Source: Gymnogyps californianus (taxonomy: Eukaryota > Chordata > Aves > Accipitriformes > Cathartidae). Taken from it: a stretch of DNA of 64,000 nucleotides. Shown here one piece after another: positions 59,901 through 64,000 of this stretch. Positions within the stretch are counted from its first letter, which is position 1, and every line of letters begins with the position of its first letter. The DNA lies in contig NC_059478.1 in assembly GCF_018139145.2 (NCBI RefSeq), positions 5,890,001 to 5,954,000 on the forward strand, given 5' to 3'. The position numbers and the translations under genes are program-made. The notes beneath the pieces were generated by a model. That model ran no database searches. It was not told the origin of the DNA and worked only from the letters and a program-made list of their open reading frames with translations.

Positions 59901-61119
59901 TTGAGGCCAAGCAACTGCTCTCTAGTTTGGACTTCAGCGAAGCAGAAGGGAAGACTGAAATAACAGGCCGTATGATACATGACAGAGATGAGCGGGATCT
60001 ACACAGCAGAGATTTTGAAAGCCCATGTTCTTCTGCTGCAGATGAGACTGTTGTTAGGTATTTGAATGACCGACCAGCAATTGATGCCTTGCAGAATAAT
60101 GAGGCATTTCTTAAGGTTGCAACACCTCCAAGATTGGAAGAGGAAAAAACTAGTGGCTCCAGAGGAGATGTGAGCAGCACTAAAACTCCTCAGAGTAACA
60201 CATCCCAGGACAGTGAACTGAAAGTGTCTTCACCTTCTGCCACGAGTACTTCTAGTGCTCACAGGCTGGAAATCTTGAAGCGGCGGCAGCATGATGCTAA
60301 GTTGGAGAAACTGAAGGAGCGGATTCGAAAGCAGTGGGAGCATTCTGAAGAGCTAGGTGGCAGAGGGCAGCGCTCGGGATGTGCTGAGCAACCTGTCGTG
60401 ATCACAAATGTGGAGAATGCAGTGACTCCCAAAGTCAGGAAAGTGGCAGCTGCACCTGCTGCTCCATCATACAGAGGTACGGAGATGCAGGATCCCTCCC
60501 TGTTGGTTATATGTGGTGAAGGAGCGGAGTTCAATTCATTGAGCAACATGTCACAGCATGGACATGACTCATGGCTGTGTTTGGGCAATATGGGACTGGA
60601 TGGAATGGTTTGATCACAGATATGGACAAGAAAGAAAAGAAATTCTTGCCAGTTTACAGAAGTGTGGATTCTTTTGAAATTCTTCCTGTCTGTTCTTACA
60701 AATTATTATTAAAAAAGAAGCTCACTGTATTAGTGTTTGGGTTTATTTCAATACGGTTTTTTTATGGTCCCAGGGCTTAGTAACATTGTATTGATTGAGA
60801 AAGCCTTTCACAATTTTAATTATCTTTTCTTTACCCAGTCAGCTGTTTTTCAACTGTGAGCAAGTGGCAGAATGGTATATTGCTTGCTTCTAATTTAGCA
60901 TTAAAAATTCAAGTGGTTCCTTTCTTACTTGGCAGTTTCCCACCCCTTCCACCTTGAAAAAGCTTTATTTACATTTTATACAGTTATTTTAAACTTGTTT
61001 ACTTTCAGGTTTCAATCCTGCTGAAACAAAGATTCGCACTCCAGATGGAAAGATCTGGCATGAGGAAGAATTTCACATTAGTCGGGAGCTGTATAGGGAT
61101 ATAGCTCTCCAGTTAACAG
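53832..61119 (+). CDS. CEP350: CEP350, centrosome-associated protein 350, amino-terminal exons (partial)
   Basis: Six coding exons (53832-53907, 55597-55637, 56596-56710, 57445-57613, 59860-60476, 61009-61119) join in frame to 376 codons plus one base; the gene continues past the right edge. Full-length vertebrate CEP350 is about 3,100 aa, so this is roughly the first eighth. CEP350 is a large centriole and centrosome scaffold that anchors microtubules and partners the FOP/CEP43 complex; its CAP-Gly domain lies near the C-terminus, outside the window. Recognised here are the N-terminal SNKSNEVPLQNPR, the LRHIENKLE helix, the highly conserved SPLRATTLESNVKKNNRVEF block, RYLNDRPAIDALQN (residues 200-213), a charged helix at residues 269-298 (LKRRQHDAKLEKLKERIRKQ) likely to form a coiled coil, and ETKIRTPDGKIW. 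Identification is by remembered similarity to human CEP350. Confidence 0.93.
54487..54611 (-). mobile_element. CR1 LINE 3'-end fragment
   Basis: Reading the minus strand, the sequence has the typical CR1 3' end: GGTTGGATGGGGC, then AGGTCCCTTCCAACCCAAAC and a final ATTCTATGA. It is about 125 bp, the usual 5'-truncated form, with no reverse transcriptase sequence. It sits in the intron between CEP350 coding exons 1 and 2. CR1 is the dominant LINE of birds and other sauropsids and supports the host assignment. Confidence 0.93.
55597..55637 (+). CDS. CEP350: CEP350 coding exon 2
   Basis: A 41-nt exon with acceptor CCCTGTAAG and donor GCG|GTAAGT. It encodes DLTAAWAFSQTKAA, like human SWDALSQTKAA, and ends in phase 0. 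Confidence 0.88.
56596..56710 (+). CDS. CEP350: CEP350 coding exon 3
   Basis: Acceptor ACATTCTAG, donor AAGG|GTATGT, 115 nt, phase 0 to 1. It encodes LRHIENKLEIAPTSTAIFDS and a basic serine-rich tail ending SRKISRK, nearly identical to the human segment. Confidence 0.92.
57445..57613 (+). CDS. CEP350: CEP350 coding exon 4
   Basis: The acceptor chosen is CTTTCTGGAGAG with exon start 57445, because it yields DRYIEGSLVSA, resembling human DGRYLDDSWVNA. A second acceptor, TCTGCTTCAG at 57480, is stronger by sequence and stays in frame, dropping 12 residues. The exon encodes the conserved SPLRATTLESNVKKNN block and ends TACAG|GTTAGT in phase 2. Confidence 0.85.
59860..60476 (+). CDS. CEP350: CEP350 coding exon 5
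   Basis: A long T tract precedes the CATCAG acceptor; donor AGAG|GTACGG. The 617-nt exon encodes residues 134-339, with RYLNDRPAIDALQN, a serine/threonine-rich linker, the charged helix at 269-298 and VTPKVRKVAAAPAAPSYR. The phases fit exons 4 and 6. Confidence 0.94.
61009..61119 (+). CDS. CEP350: CEP350 coding exon 6
   Basis: Acceptor TTTACTTTCAG, donor ACAG|GTGAGA, 111 nt, phase 1-1. It encodes GFNPAETKIRTPDGKIWHEE and a helix with SRELYRDIALQ, matching the human protein closely. The next exon is not in the window. Confidence 0.92.
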
Positions 61120-64000
61120 GTGAGACACAAACTGAATTGATTAACCCACACAACCTTCTCTAAGAGGCAGAGAAATACATTTTGTACAAGTCTACAAAGT
61201 CATGGAAACAAAAAATTGGAGCAATGAGTGTTAAATATACTGTACTTCTCTCCACAGGAGGAGTAACTTGTTGAACACTAAAATGAATAAAAATCCTTCT
61301 CCCCATCCTCTCATTAAAATACTTTTAATAGAAAAACGATACCGACAAGGATCAAATGATGGGAAAAAAGTCTTCATTAGAACAATTTTTGTTTAATTTT
61401 GTAACTTCTTTATACATGTTTGCATGACTGAATGCAATTTCCTGTTTAAAAGGACAAAACCAAACCACTTTTGGTTTTGATGAAACTTATAATATGTCAT
61501 GGGAACAATTTAGATTTTTTTTTTTTTTTTGCCATTTTTAACACTGTTAAAGTGGTATGTGCACCATATACACTATGTTGAAGCCTGAATTCTGCTTTGT
61601 TCAATATGGTGTTAATAAATTGTCGGTCCTGAAGCTGCTGTGGGAATTGTTAGTGGTTTAGTTGGAACGTATAGGTAGCTAAAGGGGAGATGGGAGGTAT
61701 CTGCTGTGGAAAGTCTCTGGGAATACTTATTTTAAAATGGAGTAGGTAGCCTTCAGTAAAGAGGTATGCCTTCAGCTGTGTGTGATGATGAGTTTATATG
61801 GCATTAGGTTGGTTTAATATCTCTGAATTTGTAGAACTTTATTGCTTTATATTAGAATTATCCAAGTCTTGAAGTTCTTGGAGAAATTTGTGTCCCAGAG
61901 ATTTGTACACATGGACTTTTTTAGAGGTCTTCTCTGGATTCCATGAGGAGGGGGAGAACAGGTAGACCAGAAGATTTAAGAAACCTTTTAAATAATCTAG
62001 ATTTTATTTCCTCTACAAGTCTTTTACCTTCAGTATTGTAAGACTTGGATAGGATATGGGAGGGGAGACGGTAAGTTTGCAGCGGCAAATTAACAGAACA
62101 TTACCTTTGGGGTTTATTCCACATGAAGGTATAGGAGGGAATGTTGAACGCTAAAAGCTTAGAAAACTGTTACTCATTCCTCTTTGCTTAATGGTCTTTT
62201 GAAAAACATTAGATACTGTTGCAAAATGACACCACAGGAAAAAAAGATCTTTTTTGGGTGATGAGCTCATTTAGCAACACAGAATCCTCATGCTTAAAAC
62301 TATGAGCAAAGATGATAAAAAAATGCTGTATATTTGCTTGACAGTTACGCTGCTAAAAGACCAAAACGGTAATACATGCTTTATGTTTTCAAATGTACTG
62401 CTCCAAGACCCAGTCTTTATTAATTTTTCACTCTGGAAAACTGTAGTACCATTGGCAGCTCTTTTCCCTGGGTGATCTAGGGGAGGATGCCCAAGTGTGC
62501 TTGTTGATTTACTAGGCTGGTTACAGTGGAGCGCTGTAAGGTTGAATTGCTTTTGACTGACTGGGTTGGGGGAGGGGGAAGAGATCAGATGGATAAAAAG
62601 GAAGGGAATGGAAAATAAAATCCTCTGAGAACCTCTAGTTTTGCAGCTTAAGAGTTTGCATATTAAAAATAACTTTTCTCATTGGTCAAAACATTTAAGA
62701 CCGGAGGAGAATGCAATGAGATTGTAAACCTGTAGGTGTCTTTGTATGTTGATAGTGTAGTGGCTGGTATGGAAATTATTAGACTTCAGTTTTCTTTTGC
62801 TTGTACGGCTTGACAAGGTACTGAGGAATTTTTCTGGAATCACTCATAAAAAAAGTTTAGAAAGAAGAGCTGCTGCTTTTCAGTAAAATTGTTTTGCAAA
62901 TATTCTATTCAGCATCAGTCCATGAAAGTAATGCCAGATTTCTAAAGACTTTTAATCTACACTAGCATTTATTTTTTTAGTTTTGACAAGCATAATATAA
63001 ATGATTCATGAGCTCTTTATAGAAATCCAAATTTTTGAAAAGTTTCGTTGAAGAGGTCCAATTAAAAGGCATTTGGATCATGTGTTTGGTGGACTTCTGT
63101 CTACAAAAGGAAGGAGCTGCGTGTGTGTTCATCCATGCTCCTGTCCTGATGCCATATGTAGAACAGCTGTCGTGGAACATGTCTTCTTTCTGACCTGAAA
63201 AGATTATATTGAATAGCTGATTCCAAGTAATCAAATGCTGGTGCTGCACATAATATATACTGTAAATGTATTTTTAGGTTGTTGGATTATCTATCCATGT
63301 GTGAATTCTGTATTAAAGTTACAGCATGTGGAGTTTTGGGTGTGTACAGCCAGTTGTATCAAAACTGTTCCGTGCTCTCTAGTGCTAAAATAAGCTGTAA
63401 GATCTCTAATATCTACAGAAGTTCTTTACTGCAACAAATTTTTTACATGTAAGCGTAGACCATACAGAATGTCTTTATCTTTGTTTAGCAATTAGGCTAA
63501 AGGATATTGTATGGACCCCAAGTAATTCTGTCTTAAAGATGTCCAGGATTTGCTGTACTAGAACAGAATTGCTGTAATATGAATAGAGTGAGTGGGCAGC
63601 AGCCTGCAGTTTCCTGGTATCAGGAAGGAACTGTTTGTCACTGAAAGAGGTGAGGAGGCAAGCTAGATTTCTGCAAATGCAGTCACTGAGGCCTCTGGTA
63701 CTTGATGCATTGATTCTTACTTCCTTGCACTTGTTGTCAGCCTCAAAGACGACTGGAAAATTTGTAAGGAAAGGACATTAAGAGGAAGAAAGACTCTTAA
63801 AATTCCATTCCCGCATCCTTTCATATGACTTGTTGTTCTGTCTCTGGTAATTCCTATGGGCATCCATCAGAGAGTGGATTCAGCTGAAATTAGAGGCTGT
63901 AAAAGTTAGTATTGGCATCTAAATAAAGCTTCAGATCTGTCCATGGAGAGGGTTGCATCCTGGTTGTTTTAGGTTATCTGATCCCATTCTTTATAGAAGA
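61120..64000 (+). other. CEP350 intron, continues past the window
   Basis: No exon starting in the required phase with good splice sites was found. The sequence is AT-rich with poly-T runs (near 61516) and no recognisable repeat. The short open frames at 62290-62475 (plus) and 62977-63249 (minus) lack any gene features. Confidence 0.55.

Overview
The window looks like the genome of a bird. It has long introns, CpG-island promoters, a CR1 LINE 3' fragment (54487-54611) and a solo LTR of a type common in avian genomes (13060-13656). The species cannot be told from the sequence alone. Gene identities rest on reading the translated exons against remembered family features and on splice phase; no database search was possible.

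Layout, left to right. Positions 1-5300 hold no coding exon I can support; there is one possible polyadenylation signal near the left edge. A CpG island at about 5380-6150 contains a minus-strand exon (5636-5719) with a strong start context, a signal-peptide-like reading frame and a clean splice donor. Its gene runs left out of the window and I do not recognise it. From 6150 to 15092 I see no exon, only a solo LTR with a 5-bp target-site duplication.

Next come two related genes arranged head to head. TOR1AIP2 (LULL1) lies on the minus strand, coding 19803 to 15093 in five exons and predicting 493 aa. TOR1AIP1 (LAP1) lies on the plus strand, coding 24966 to 35906 in six exons and predicting 509 aa. 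Both end in one large exon encoding a membrane helix plus the luminal torsin-activating domain. Both keep the tryptophan-serine-arginine motif that holds the arginine finger supplied to torsin AAA+ ATPases. LAP1 acts at the inner nuclear membrane and LULL1 in the ER, so the pair covers both parts of the shared lumen. Every internal coding junction in both genes is phase 1.

After the TOR1AIP1 3' UTR (signal at 37673) there is about 4.5 kb of intergenic DNA. The CpG-island promoter of CEP350 follows (about 42160-43450), with a non-coding first exon ending at 42906. CEP350 coding begins at 53832, and six coding exons (376 codons, the amino-terminal part of the centrosomal protein) are visible up to 61119. 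The rest of the gene lies beyond the right edge. The order TOR1AIP2(-), TOR1AIP1(+), CEP350(+) matches the mammalian 1q25 order as I recall it.

The most interesting points are: an apparent tandem duplication of a symmetric phase-1 exon inside TOR1AIP2; a five-copy intronic repeat in TOR1AIP1 whose every unit imitates a 3' splice site; an unidentified signal-peptide exon built from triplet repeats; an internal LAP1C-like start; guanine runs just before the TOR1AIP1 start; and small upstream ORFs in two leaders. I found no sign of a wholly new system such as a defence island or gene cluster; this is an ordinary vertebrate locus with some local oddities.
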